Assembly (NCBI RefSeq): GCF_020564565.1
Contig: NZ_JAJCTD010000008.1
Location: 1 to 64,000 of the forward strand
Source: Rhodobacter sp. Har01
Lineage (GTDB): Bacteria; Pseudomonadota; Alphaproteobacteria; Rhodobacterales; Rhodobacteraceae
Length of the DNA: 64,000 nt
Direction of reading: 5' to 3'
The first letter of the stretch is position 1; every line of letters starts with the position of its first letter. Made by a program: the position numbers and the translations under genes. Under the pieces are notes generated by a model. The model worked only from the letters and a program-made list of their open reading frames with translations. It was not told the DNA's origin and did not search any database. Positions 25,047 to 34,665 of the stretch are shown here, one piece after another.

Positions 25047-25064
25047 GTGTCACACGCATGTGAC
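25047..25064 (+). promoter_or_regulatory. Candidate Pho box between DUF1045 gene and phnM
   Basis: GTGTCAC-ACGC-ATGTGAC fits the 7-4-7 PHO-box pattern. Within it GTCACA-cgca-TGTGAC is also a perfect inverted repeat, and another GTGTCAC follows at 25071. It could serve both divergent genes. The palindromic character leaves open another regulator. Confidence 0.5.
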
Positions 25065-25120
25065 GGCCCCGTGTCACTTGGCCCCAGGCCCGCACGGGCC
25101 GCAAGACAGGACTGCGCCCG

Positions 25121-26263
25121 ATGACCGAGACGATCCTTGCCAACGCCCGCCTTGTGCTGCCCGACGAGGTGCTGACCGGCAGCCTGAAAATGACCGACGG
25201 CCGCATCACCGCCATCGACCCGGGCGGCGCCGTGCCGCCCGGCGCACTGGACTGCGGTGGCGATCTGGTGATGCCCGGCCTGATCGAGTTGCACACCGAC
25301 AACCTGGAACGCCACATCGAGCCGCGCCCCAAGGTCGACTGGCCCCACGCCGCCGCCATCATCGCGCATGATGCCGAACTGGCCAGCGTGGGCATCACCA
25401 CCGTCTTCGACGCGCTGCGGGTGGGATCGGTTACCTCGAACGCCAAGGCGAACTATGGCGAATACGCGCGCTCGCTGGCGGATGAAATCCTGGGCCTGCG
25501 GGCAGCGGGCGCGCTGCGGATCAGCCATTTCCTGCACCTGCGGGCCGAGGTCTGCTCGGAAACCCTGATCGACGAGCTTGAGAAGTTCGGCGCGCAGGAC
25601 CGCATCGGCATCGTCAGCCTGATGGACCACACCCCCGGCGAGCGGCAGTTCCGCGATGTGACGCAACTGCGCAACTATGTCTGCGGCAAGCACGGCTTCA
25701 GCCCGGCCGAGTTCGAGGACCACGTCGCCGCGCAAAAGGCGCTGAAGGCGAAGAACGGCGCTGTGCATGAGGCCGCCGCCGTGGCCGCCGCGCGCCGCTA
25801 TGGCGCGGTGCTGGCCAGCCATGATGACACCGAGCCGGCCCATGTGGCGCAATCCGCCGCCCACGGCGCGCATTTCGCGGAATTCCCGACCACGGTTCAG
25901 GCCGCCCGCGCCTGCCATGACCACGGCATTAAGGTGATGATGGGCGCGCCGAACCTGATCCGGGGCGGCAGCCATTCCGGCAACGTTGCGGCGCAGGACC
26001 TGGCCGAGGCCGACCTTCTGGACATCGTGTCGTCCGACTATGTGCCCTCGTCGCTGTTGTCTGCCGCCTTGATGCTGGGTGATATCTGGGGCGATCCCGC
26101 GCGCGGCATTGCCACCGTCACCGCCGCCCCGGCCGATGCCGCCGGCCTTGCCGACCGCGGCCACCTGAGCCTGGGCGCGCGGGCTGACGTGATCCGCGTC
26201 ACCCGGGTGGGCAATGCGGGGGCCGTGCGCGGCGTCTGGGTGCAGGGCCGTCGCGTCGGCTGA
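25121..26263 (+). CDS. phnM: Alpha-D-ribose 1-methylphosphonate 5-triphosphate diphosphatase
   Basis: 380 residues, canonical length. An amidohydrolase that splits diphosphate from the ribose-phosphonate triphosphate before PhnJ acts. Marks seen: GLIELHTDNLERHIEPRPKVDWP, DHTPGERQFRD, ASHDDTEPAHVAQS, MGAPNLIRGGSHSGNVAAQDL and IVSSDYVPSSLL. It is separated from phnGHIJKLN by the DUF1045 gene and has its own promoter region. It differs clearly from the longer paralogue at 11455. Confidence 0.95.
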   Translation: MTETILANARLVLPDEVLTGSLKMTDGRITAIDPGGAVPPGALDCGGDLVMPGLIELHTDNLERHIEPRPKVDWPHAAAIIAHDAELASVGITTVFDALRVGSVTSNAKANYGEYARSLADEILGLRAAGALRISHFLHLRAEVCSETLIDELEKFGAQDRIGIVSLMDHTPGERQFRDVTQLRNYVCGKHGFSPAEFEDHVAAQKALKAKNGAVHEAAAVAAARRYGAVLASHDDTEPAHVAQSAAHGAHFAEFPTTVQAARACHDHGIKVMMGAPNLIRGGSHSGNVAAQDLAEADLLDIVSSDYVPSSLLSAALMLGDIWGDPARGIATVTAAPADAAGLADRGHLSLGARADVIRVTRVGNAGAVRGVWVQGRRVG

Positions 26264-26475
26264 CTCAGCACCGTGCAGCCGTGGCAAGGCGGCGCCATGA
26301 TAGAACAACTGTTCACAAACACGGACGCATAGAACTCGCGCTTGGCGCGAAGCGCTGCGAAGCCTGTGGATATCCGGCAAATGGGGCTTGGATGGACCGG
26401 CGCAACCGGCAAGGCTTGGTCAGCCTCGAATCGGCGCCGCAGGGGGTGGGGCCGGCCAGGACAAGGATGATCACC

Positions 26476-26676
26476 ATGCAAGGGAACGCAGACCGCCTGA
26501 TCCACGATCTTGCGCAATGCCCGAATGAGTCGACCTCGGGCCTGGTCGCCGACTATATCCGCCAGCGCAAGCTGTCGCATGTGGTCGGAACGCTGAACCG
26601 CGACCTGCTGCACGGCACCGAACTTCAGCGCGCCAGGGCGACGCAGGTGCTGGAGAAGATCGGGTTCCCGGTCTGA
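26476..26676 (+). CDS. Small hypothetical protein between phnM and the pyruvate-kinase homologue
   Basis: 66 residues, MQGNADRLIHDLAQ at the start and QVLEKIGFPV at the end, predicted mostly helical, soluble, mixed charge. ATG at 26476 has AAGGA about 8 nt upstream; an in-frame ATG lies at 26467. No family recognised. Amino-acid composition and codon third positions look coding. It is followed by the Pho-box region, so it is probably not co-transcribed with the next gene. Confidence 0.55.
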   Translation: MQGNADRLIHDLAQCPNESTSGLVADYIRQRKLSHVVGTLNRDLLHGTELQRARATQVLEKIGFPV

Positions 26677-26718
26677 CGCGAGTCCGCGGCGCGGCAGGCC
26701 GCTTCTTCCCAAGGCGAC

Positions 26719-26752
26719 AAGTCATCTGACTGTCATCTTCCCGCGATAGCGG
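26719..26752 (+). promoter_or_regulatory. Candidate Pho box and -10 before the pyruvate-kinase homologue
   Basis: AAGTCAT-CTGA-CTGTCAT (26719-26736) has a perfect second half-site. Ten nt later comes TAGCGG (26747-26752) at the -10 position, the E. coli phoA arrangement. The ATG follows at 26771 with AGAGG upstream. Confidence 0.7.
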
Positions 26753-26770
26753 CGGGGCAGAGGTGAACAG

Positions 26771-28252
26771 ATGTCAGATCCCAGGCTTGCGTCGCTGGCG
26801 CATGAGATTGCCGACCTTCGCAGGTCGATCGAAACCGACGCGGCAGAGACTGCGGGGCGCTGGCGCGGCTGGATCGAAGATCGCGCCTTTCAGCCCAGTG
26901 CCGAGAACCTGGCCCAATACCTTGCGCTGCGGCACCATGACCTGCGCACGTTGCAGCGCCGCATGATGGCGACAGGATTGTCGTCGCTGGGGCGGGCTGA
27001 AAGCCGCGTCATGCCGACGTTGATGGCGGTCTCTCGCCTGCTTGCCGCGGCAACCGGCGGCGGCGCCCCAGACACCGACCCGGCATCCGACGCCGATTTC
27101 TTTGCCGGCGAGGCGCGGATTGCCGCCCGAGCCGATGCCCTGCTTGGCGGCCTGTCGGATCACAGCGCGGTCCGTCTTATGGTCACCTTGCCGACCCAGG
27201 CCGCCGACGAGCCGCGGTTCCTGAAACGCCTCGCCGGGCTGGGGGTCGAGGCAGTGCGCATCAACTGCGCGCATGACGATGAAACCGTCTGGGCGCGCAT
27301 GATCGACCAGCTGGACCGGGCCGCAAAGGACACCGGGCGGCGGATGAAGGTGATGATGGACCTGCCCGGCCCGAAGATTCGCACCGGCGACAGCCGCGAC
27401 AGGAAGGGGCTTGAGCGGGTGTTTTCCGGCAACGACCTGGCCATCACCCGGCCCGGCCGGCTGGACCGGGCGCCGCAGAAGATGCCCGCCATCGAATGCA
27501 CCCTGGCCGAGGCGCTGGCCGCCGTCGAGCCGGGCCACCGGGTCTACGTCGATGACGGCAAGCTGGAAACCGTGGTGCGCGAGGTCGAGGACTGGGGCGT
27601 GGTGGTGCAGGTGACCGCCGGCCCCGAGGCCAAAGGCTACAAGCTGAAACCCGAGAAGGGGGTGAACTTCCCCGACACCGAGGTCCGCCTGCCCGCCCTG
27701 ACCGGCGAGGACCGCAAGCTGCTGCGCTTTGTCGCCCGGCACGCGGACGGCATCGAGTATTCCTTCGTGCAGGATGCCGAGGACGTGGCGCAGTTGCAGC
27801 AGGCCCTGGCGGCTGAGCGCCCGGATGACTGGCAGCGCATCGGCCTGGTGCTGAAGATCGAGACTCAGCGCGCGGTGCGCAACCTGCCCGACATCCTGGT
27901 GCGCGCCGCGGGGCGCCAGCCGACCGCGGTGATGATCGCGCGCGGCGACCTGGCGGTCGAGATCGGTTTTGCCCGGCTGGCCGAGATGCAAGAGGAAATC
28001 CTCTGGCTCTGCGAGGCCGCGCAGGTGCCGGTGATCTGGGCCACGCAGGTGCTGGAGAGCTTCCTGAAGACCGGCGTGTCGTCACGCGGCGAGATGACCG
28101 ACGCGGCCATGGCGGCGCGGGCCGAATGCGTGATGCTGAACAAGGGACCATTCCTGTTCGAAGGCATCGAACTGCTGGATCGGCTGCTGGACCGGATGAG
28201 CGGCCACATCAGCAAGAAGACGCACCGGCTGCGGCCCCTGCGCAGCTGGTAG
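26771..28252 (+). CDS. Pyruvate-kinase homologue lacking the C domain
   Basis: 493 residues. The first ~130 residues are a helical extension unlike pyruvate kinase. Then comes a pyruvate-kinase barrel with B domain: VRINCAHD (usual RxNxSHG, with Ser and Gly replaced), MMDLPGPKIRTGD, KGVNFPDTEVRLPALTGEDRKLLRF, LVLKIET with the catalytic-site Lys and Glu, MIARGDLAVEIG, and VIWATQVLESFLKTG. The protein ends soon after the barrel, so the regulatory C domain is missing. Whether it makes pyruvate and ATP is uncertain. It has its own Pho-box-like promoter and converges on the lipid-glycosylation operon. Confidence 0.8.
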   Translation: MSDPRLASLAHEIADLRRSIETDAAETAGRWRGWIEDRAFQPSAENLAQYLALRHHDLRTLQRRMMATGLSSLGRAESRVMPTLMAVSRLLAAATGGGAPDTDPASDADFFAGEARIAARADALLGGLSDHSAVRLMVTLPTQAADEPRFLKRLAGLGVEAVRINCAHDDETVWARMIDQLDRAAKDTGRRMKVMMDLPGPKIRTGDSRDRKGLERVFSGNDLAITRPGRLDRAPQKMPAIECTLAEALAAVEPGHRVYVDDGKLETVVREVEDWGVVVQVTAGPEAKGYKLKPEKGVNFPDTEVRLPALTGEDRKLLRFVARHADGIEYSFVQDAEDVAQLQQALAAERPDDWQRIGLVLKIETQRAVRNLPDILVRAAGRQPTAVMIARGDLAVEIGFARLAEMQEEILWLCEAAQVPVIWATQVLESFLKTGVSSRGEMTDAAMAARAECVMLNKGPFLFEGIELLDRLLDRMSGHISKKTHRLRPLRSW

Positions 28253-28257
28253 GCGTC

Positions 28258-28935
28258 CTACAGGCTGAGCCGGCGCATGTGCCAGACCTGCACCGCGACG
28301 CGCGGCAGGGGCACGGTGGCGAAGATGTCGCGCAGCATGCGCAGGTCTGCCACAATCCCGGCCAGCCGCCCGCGCTTGGCGTGCTTGTACGGGCTGTCGA
28401 CGCCGGGCCAGCGCACCACGGCGATGCGGGCGCGAGCCGCGATCCAGACCGCGTTCATCGCCACCTCAAGGCCAAAGCGCGGCAGTGCCGCCATCGCTGC
28501 GGGGCCGGGCAGCAGGCGGCGGGGCACCACCCGCTCACCCGAGATGTAGTCAAGGCCGATCAGCCGCCACGGCAGCGGCGCGTTGCGGCGCAGGCTGATC
28601 GACACCTCGGCCTGCCCGGTCAGCACCGGCCGGATCAGGCCGGTCAGCTGGGCCGGGGTCAGGCCCAGCAGGTCGCTGTCCAGAAACAGCAGCAGATCGT
28701 GCCGCGCGGCCTGCACTCCGGCGGCGATGGCGGCACTTTTTCCGCCATTCTGCGGCAGCGCGATCAGCCGCACCCCGGCAAAGCCCGCCACCACTGCGGC
28801 GGTGCCATCGGTCGAGCCGTCATCGACCACGATCACTTCGTCGATCAGCGGGTGGCCCCGGACGTTGCGAAGAACCGCGCCGATGCGCGGGGCCTCGTTG
28901 AAGGCCGGGAGGATGCAGCTCAGTCTTGCGGGCAT
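28258..28935 (-). CDS. Family 2 glycosyltransferase
   Basis: 225 residues with a GT-A fold: ARLSCILPAFNEAPRIG, VIVVDDGSTDGTAAVV, ALPQNGGKSAAIAAGV and LLFLDSDLLGL (DxD metal site). It is short, with no C-terminal membrane helices. It is the last gene of the plcP-like operon and its start overlaps the DedA gene by 16 bp. Likely role: adding a sugar to a lipid acceptor, either a second hexose or a polyprenyl carrier. Substrate unknown. Confidence 0.88.
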   Translation of the reverse strand: MPARLSCILPAFNEAPRIGAVLRNVRGHPLIDEVIVVDDGSTDGTAAVVAGFAGVRLIALPQNGGKSAAIAAGVQAARHDLLLFLDSDLLGLTPAQLTGLIRPVLTGQAEVSISLRRNAPLPWRLIGLDYISGERVVPRRLLPGPAAMAALPRFGLEVAMNAVWIAARARIAVVRWPGVDSPYKHAKRGRLAGIVADLRMLRDIFATVPLPRVAVQVWHMRRLSL

Positions 28936-29498
28936 TGCGGTCTCCGACGCATCCAGATCAGCCCCAGGCCGACCAGGACCAGCAACAGCACAAATGCGCC
29001 CCGGCTGAGCCAGAGGTCGATCTGCGCATAGGCGTCGCCGGCGAACCAGCCCAGTGCCATCAGCGCGGCGGTCTTGGGCAGTGCGGCCAGCAGGTTGAAG
29101 GCCAGGAAGGGCAGCACCGGCATCCGGGCCAGGCCTGCCGCCACCAGCACCGCCGCGCCGACCGAATGGGTCAGCTTGGCCACCACCAGCGTGCGCCCGC
29201 CGTGCCGGTCGAAATGGCGCGCCAGGGCCTCGGTCCGGTCCGGCCCCAGGCCCAGGCGGTGCCGCCAGGGCAGCGGCACCCGGCCAAGACCGCGGCGGCC
29301 CAGCAGGTAATGGCCCAGATCGCCCAGCAGATCGCCTGCCAGCAGCACCAGGGCCAGGGGCACCAGATCGAACGCCCCCTTGCTGGCCAGGACCGCCGCC
29401 AGCACCGAAACGATGGGCCCCTCGATCGCCGAGGCCAGGGCAACAATCCACAGGCCATGTTCGCCGAGGCTGCCGATCCAGGCCTCAGGCGGGATCAC
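28920..29498 (-). CDS. DedA-family membrane protein
   Basis: 192 residues with about five hydrophobic segments. DedA/SNARE-associated (VTT) features: IEGPIVSVLAAVLASKGAF, LLAGDLLGDLGHYLLGRRG, RHFDRHGGRTLVVAKLTHSVGAAVLVAAGLARMP and FLAFNLLAALPKTAALMALGWFAG. DedA proteins are implicated in lipid translocation. The start appears to be GTG (VIPPEAW), overlapping the upstream glycosyltransferase stop by 14 bp. In this operon it may move glycolipids across the inner membrane, which is inference. Confidence 0.85.
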   Translation of the reverse strand: MIPPEAWIGSLGEHGLWIVALASAIEGPIVSVLAAVLASKGAFDLVPLALVLLAGDLLGDLGHYLLGRRGLGRVPLPWRHRLGLGPDRTEALARHFDRHGGRTLVVAKLTHSVGAAVLVAAGLARMPVLPFLAFNLLAALPKTAALMALGWFAGDAYAQIDLWLSRGAFVLLLVLVGLGLIWMRRRPQCPQD

Positions 29499-30579
29499 GC
29501 ACGACCTCCATCGCGGTGCCGCGCCAGTCAAAGCCGCGCCGCGCCCAGGTGGCCAGCCACAGCGCCGGCAGCAGCAGGTCGCGCAGCCCCATCGCGGCAA
29601 GATCTCGCGGCCCGGCGGGCCAGCCCGCGGCGCGCGACAGCGCCAGTTCCGCCCCGTACCACAGCGCCAGCAGCGGCAAGAGCCAGACCGCGGGGGCAAG
29701 GCTCAGCAGCAGCAGCGCGGGCGGCAGGGCGCCCAGCAGGATTTCGGCCGCGAACAGCGCCGGGAAACCGTCACGCCGCACCCGCGACCAGCGCAACTGC
29801 CTGTCCCAGACCGCGCGCAGGCTGCGCCGCCCCACTGGTTGGGCGAAGATCTGCCGCGTCAGACGCACCTTGCGGCCGCCGGCCCGCACGATCTTGGTAA
29901 AGGCCACGTCCTCGGCCAGATCGCGCCCCAGCGCCGCAAGGCCCCCTGCCGCATCCAGCCAGGCCTTCTCGACGAACAACGTCTTGCCCTGGGCAAAGCC
30001 CAGGCCAGCACTGTCGGCGGCCAGTTGCCAGCGCGCCTGAAAGCCGTTCAGAAAGGCGCATTCCAGCGCGCCCCACAGATTGCCCGGCCGGATGCCCGCC
30101 GGCGGGCTGGTGACCAGGCCGCAATCCGGCGTCCAGGCGTCCCACAGGTGGTCAAGATAGTCGGGCGGCAGCAGCAGGTTGGCATCCGCCATCGCCACAT
30201 GGCTGCCTGTCGCCGCCGCCCAGCCCTTGATCAGGTTGTTCAGCTTGGGGTTGGCGGTGATCCGGTCCTCTCCGACCAGAAACCGCGCCTTCCGATCGGG
30301 ATGGCGCGCGATCATCGCCCGCACCGCCGCGCAGGCCGGGTCATCCTCGTGCGCGGCGCAGAAGATGATCTCGCACCCCGGATCGTTCAGCCGGAATGAG
30401 CTTTCCAGCGTTTCCAGGTCGAAGGCATCGACGCCGCAGACCGGCCGAAGCAGTGTGATCGCAAGCGGCCTTTGCGGCGCTCTTGGCTGGCGCGGACCTC
30501 TGCGCGAGGCGGCCAGAGCCGCCGTGGTCAGGTGCAGGCCGGACAGGACGGCCAAGGCCGAAGCGGCGATCAGCGTCAT
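29485..30579 (-). CDS. GT21-like (ceramide glucosyltransferase type) glycosyltransferase, Agt candidate
   Basis: 364 residues: an N-terminal membrane helix (MTLIAASALAVLSGLHL), a GT21 catalytic part, and three C-terminal helices. Motifs run in order: the EIIFCAAHEDDPA acidic site, MADANLLLPPDYL, ALGRDLAEDVAFT and RQLRWSRVRR (the Q/RxxRW motif). Such enzymes glycosylate diacylglycerol in alphaproteobacteria starved for phosphate (Agt). It follows the PlcP-like gene with an ATGA overlap, the expected partner supplying diacylglycerol. Confidence 0.85.
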   Translation of the reverse strand: MTLIAASALAVLSGLHLTTAALAASRRGPRQPRAPQRPLAITLLRPVCGVDAFDLETLESSFRLNDPGCEIIFCAAHEDDPACAAVRAMIARHPDRKARFLVGEDRITANPKLNNLIKGWAAATGSHVAMADANLLLPPDYLDHLWDAWTPDCGLVTSPPAGIRPGNLWGALECAFLNGFQARWQLAADSAGLGFAQGKTLFVEKAWLDAAGGLAALGRDLAEDVAFTKIVRAGGRKVRLTRQIFAQPVGRRSLRAVWDRQLRWSRVRRDGFPALFAAEILLGALPPALLLLSLAPAVWLLPLLALWYGAELALSRAAGWPAGPRDLAAMGLRDLLLPALWLATWARRGFDWRGTAMEVVRDPA

Positions 30580-31577
30580 GCCGCGCACTCCTGCGCTTGC
30601 GCCCTGACTTGCGCCTCGGCTGCCCATTCCAGAAGCTGCAAGCTGCCGTCTTCGGTCTCGCCCAGGGCGGTGAGGCTGTCCACCCAGTCGCCGCAATTGG
30701 CATAGGCGGTTCTGCCGTGGTCGCGCAGCGCGGCGCGGTGGTAGTGGCCGCAGATCACCCCGTCATGCCCGCTGTCGCGTGCCAGCCGCACCAGGCGCTG
30801 CTCAAAGCCGTTGCCAATCAGCACCAGCGCGTTCACGCCTTGCCGCAGCAGGTCAAGCAGGCCCTGTTCGGCCGGGCTGCCGGTCGCACGCAAGAGCGCC
30901 CGGTCCAGCCGGCGCAGCGCGGCCTCGATCCGGCTGCCAAGCCGCGTCAGCAGGTGCCACTTCAGAAAGCGTGAGTCGCACTGGTCGCCGTGCAGCACCA
31001 GGTAACGCCGGCCGTCCGCCGCCACATGGGTCATGCTGTCGTGCAACTCGAAGGCGCCCTGAAGCAACCGGTCGCCAAGCCCGACGAAGTTGCGCATCGC
31101 GGCATCGTGGTTGCCGGGCAGGTAGACCACCCGCGTGCCCTTTGCGGCCCTGGCGGCCAGGTCTGCCAGGATCGCGTCATGGGCCGGCGACCAGACCACC
31201 CGCCCGACATGCCAGATGTCGAAGATGTCGCCGACCAGATAGATCGTTGCGCAATCGGTCTGGCACAGGAATTCCAGGAACTCGCTCGCCCGTGCCCCGC
31301 CGCTGCCCAGATGCAGGTCCGAGACGAACAGGCTGCGCAACCGGCGCCGCCGCGCCGCTCCGGGCTGCACCGGCGGCCCGGTGTCGGGCTGCGGGTGACC
31401 GTCCGCCTGTCGGCGCTGTGCGGTGCGGCTGAAAGCTGTCCACCAGTGCCGGGATCCGACGCCGCGGGGGCGTCTGGCCGAAGCGGTCGCCTCGACCGTT
31501 CGGGCCCTGTCGCCGATCGATGCCGCTTTCGATGTGGATCCGCGCAGTTCCGCTGTCGGTTCGAAGGGCTGCCTCAT
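30576..31577 (-). CDS. PlcP-like metallophosphoesterase (UDP-2,3-diacylglucosamine diphosphatase fold)
   Basis: 333 residues. Calcineurin-like metal motifs are complete: FVSDLHLG, LVGDIFDIWH, YLPGNHD, VLHGDQCDS and ICGHYH. The N-terminal 75 residues are basic and low-complexity. LpxH-type annotation is common for this family. In marine alphaproteobacteria, homologues called PlcP remove phospholipid head groups during phosphate starvation, and the next gene here is an Agt-type glycosyltransferase. The start at 31577 has GGTGGGGA upstream. A Pho-box-like site lies 49 bp upstream. Confidence 0.85.
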   Translation of the reverse strand: MRQPFEPTAELRGSTSKAASIGDRARTVEATASARRPRGVGSRHWWTAFSRTAQRRQADGHPQPDTGPPVQPGAARRRRLRSLFVSDLHLGSGGARASEFLEFLCQTDCATIYLVGDIFDIWHVGRVVWSPAHDAILADLAARAAKGTRVVYLPGNHDAAMRNFVGLGDRLLQGAFELHDSMTHVAADGRRYLVLHGDQCDSRFLKWHLLTRLGSRIEAALRRLDRALLRATGSPAEQGLLDLLRQGVNALVLIGNGFEQRLVRLARDSGHDGVICGHYHRAALRDHGRTAYANCGDWVDSLTALGETEDGSLQLLEWAAEAQVRAQAQECAA

Positions 31578-31940
31578 CGTGGTTCCCCACCTTTGCTGCT
31601 CTGCAGAAAGCCCAAACCGAAGTGCATGACCCGCGTATGACAGCCGTGTTTCAAATCGGGCCAATCTGTAAAGATTGTTGCAATCGGGCAATTGACGGCG
31701 GTCTGCATCGGGCAGCAGTCAGCCTGACCGCCACTCGGACTGCCGGGCACCGGGGCCGCTCCGCCGGCCCTGCCAACTCCATGCTTTCCAAAGGCCCTTG
31801 TTTCCTGTATGCCCCGCGCCCATCTGCGACGTGCGGCCCGCCCCCGGGGCACATGCATGAGGATCGGGGGATGACGGCGGCAATGGGGCCGCCATAGACG
31901 GGGCGCCCGGAGGGCCGGGTCAGCCCAGAGGAAACGATAT
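31578..31940. other. Divergent promoter region between the plcP-like operon and pnp
   Basis: 363 bp without a gene. It contains the Pho-box-like site of the minus-strand operon. On the plus strand there is a weak promoter guess, TTTCCA-17 bp-TATGCC (31795-31823). Before pnp lies a GC-rich leader with hairpin GGCGGC-aatgg-GGCCGCC, which could be the target of PNPase autoregulation as known in enterobacteria. Confidence 0.4.
31626..31643 (-). promoter_or_regulatory. Candidate Pho box before the plcP-like operon
   Basis: On the minus strand CTGTCAT-ACGC-GGGTCAT, with a perfect first half-site and five of seven in the second. It is 49 bp upstream of the ATG at 31577. The -10 is not obvious. Confidence 0.7.
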
Positions 31941-34082
<2,142 letters not shown>

Positions 34083-34109
34083 TCGCCCGACGTGCTTTCG
34101 TGAATGATC

Positions 34110-34135
34110 AGGCCCCGGAGCGTTCTCCGGGGCCT
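34110..34135 (+). terminator. Terminator of pnp
   Basis: AGGCCCCGGA-gcgttc-TCCGGGGCCT is a perfect 10-bp stem, 28 nt after the pnp stop, followed by gttccatttcc. A strong intrinsic terminator form with a poor U-tract. Confidence 0.75.
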
Positions 34136-34665
34136 GTTCCATTTCCGCATCCGCCTGCCGCCGCGGACGGGCTGGCCGATTTCAGACCGGCCCGGCCCCG
34201 TGTCACACCATGCGCCGGTCGAAGCGCCGCCTGTCCCAGGCTTTGGCGAAGGTCAGGCCGATGTCGTCACTTCGGGCAATCCACCGGCGCGCCGACGCAA
34301 GGCGCAATGTCGCGCTGCCAAGTGCGGTGATCCTGACGCGATCGACCGAAACGCCAAAGAGCTTGGCGTTTCGTTTGGCAAGCGCGCCCGCCAGCCGCGC
34401 CGAACACCGAGGTGCGGACCGGAGGAAAATCGCAGGCGATGCCGTCGATGCCGACGGACATGGGCTTCCCTTTGGCGTTTGTCGGCGCCCGGCTTGGCCG
34501 GTCTTGTCGCCGGGGTCTGTGCCGGTCTTACCTCCATCCGGCAGATTGCCGGTTCCCTCGCCGGAATGTGCCGAATCCCGACGCCGATCCGTCGGAACTG
34601 CGCTTGCGGGGCGGGGTCCGGCACGTCATGTTTGATCAAATTTCCGCCAGAGCCTTGAGGGTCCC
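34136..34665. other. 530 bp without a supported gene
   Basis: Frames are open on both strands (up to 184 codons) but are rich in Arg, Pro and Cys, begin without a ribosome-binding site, and resemble nothing I know. No tRNA or insertion-sequence end was seen. It probably contains the aldehyde dehydrogenase promoter. Confidence 0.4.

Noticed and set aside
25049..25064. GTCACA-cgca-TGTGAC as terminator of the phn operon
   Set aside because: The stem is only 6 bp with no T-run, and it lies in a divergent promoter gap; a Pho-box reading fits better.
30576..31577. LpxH of lipid A synthesis
   Set aside because: The fold fits, but the coupling to a GT21 glycosyltransferase and DedA and the Pho-box-like site favour a PlcP-type role; LpxH cannot be excluded by sequence alone.
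34104..34658. Plus-strand 184-codon frame after pnp
   Set aside because: It begins inside the pnp terminator and is Arg/Pro/Cys-rich without any motif.
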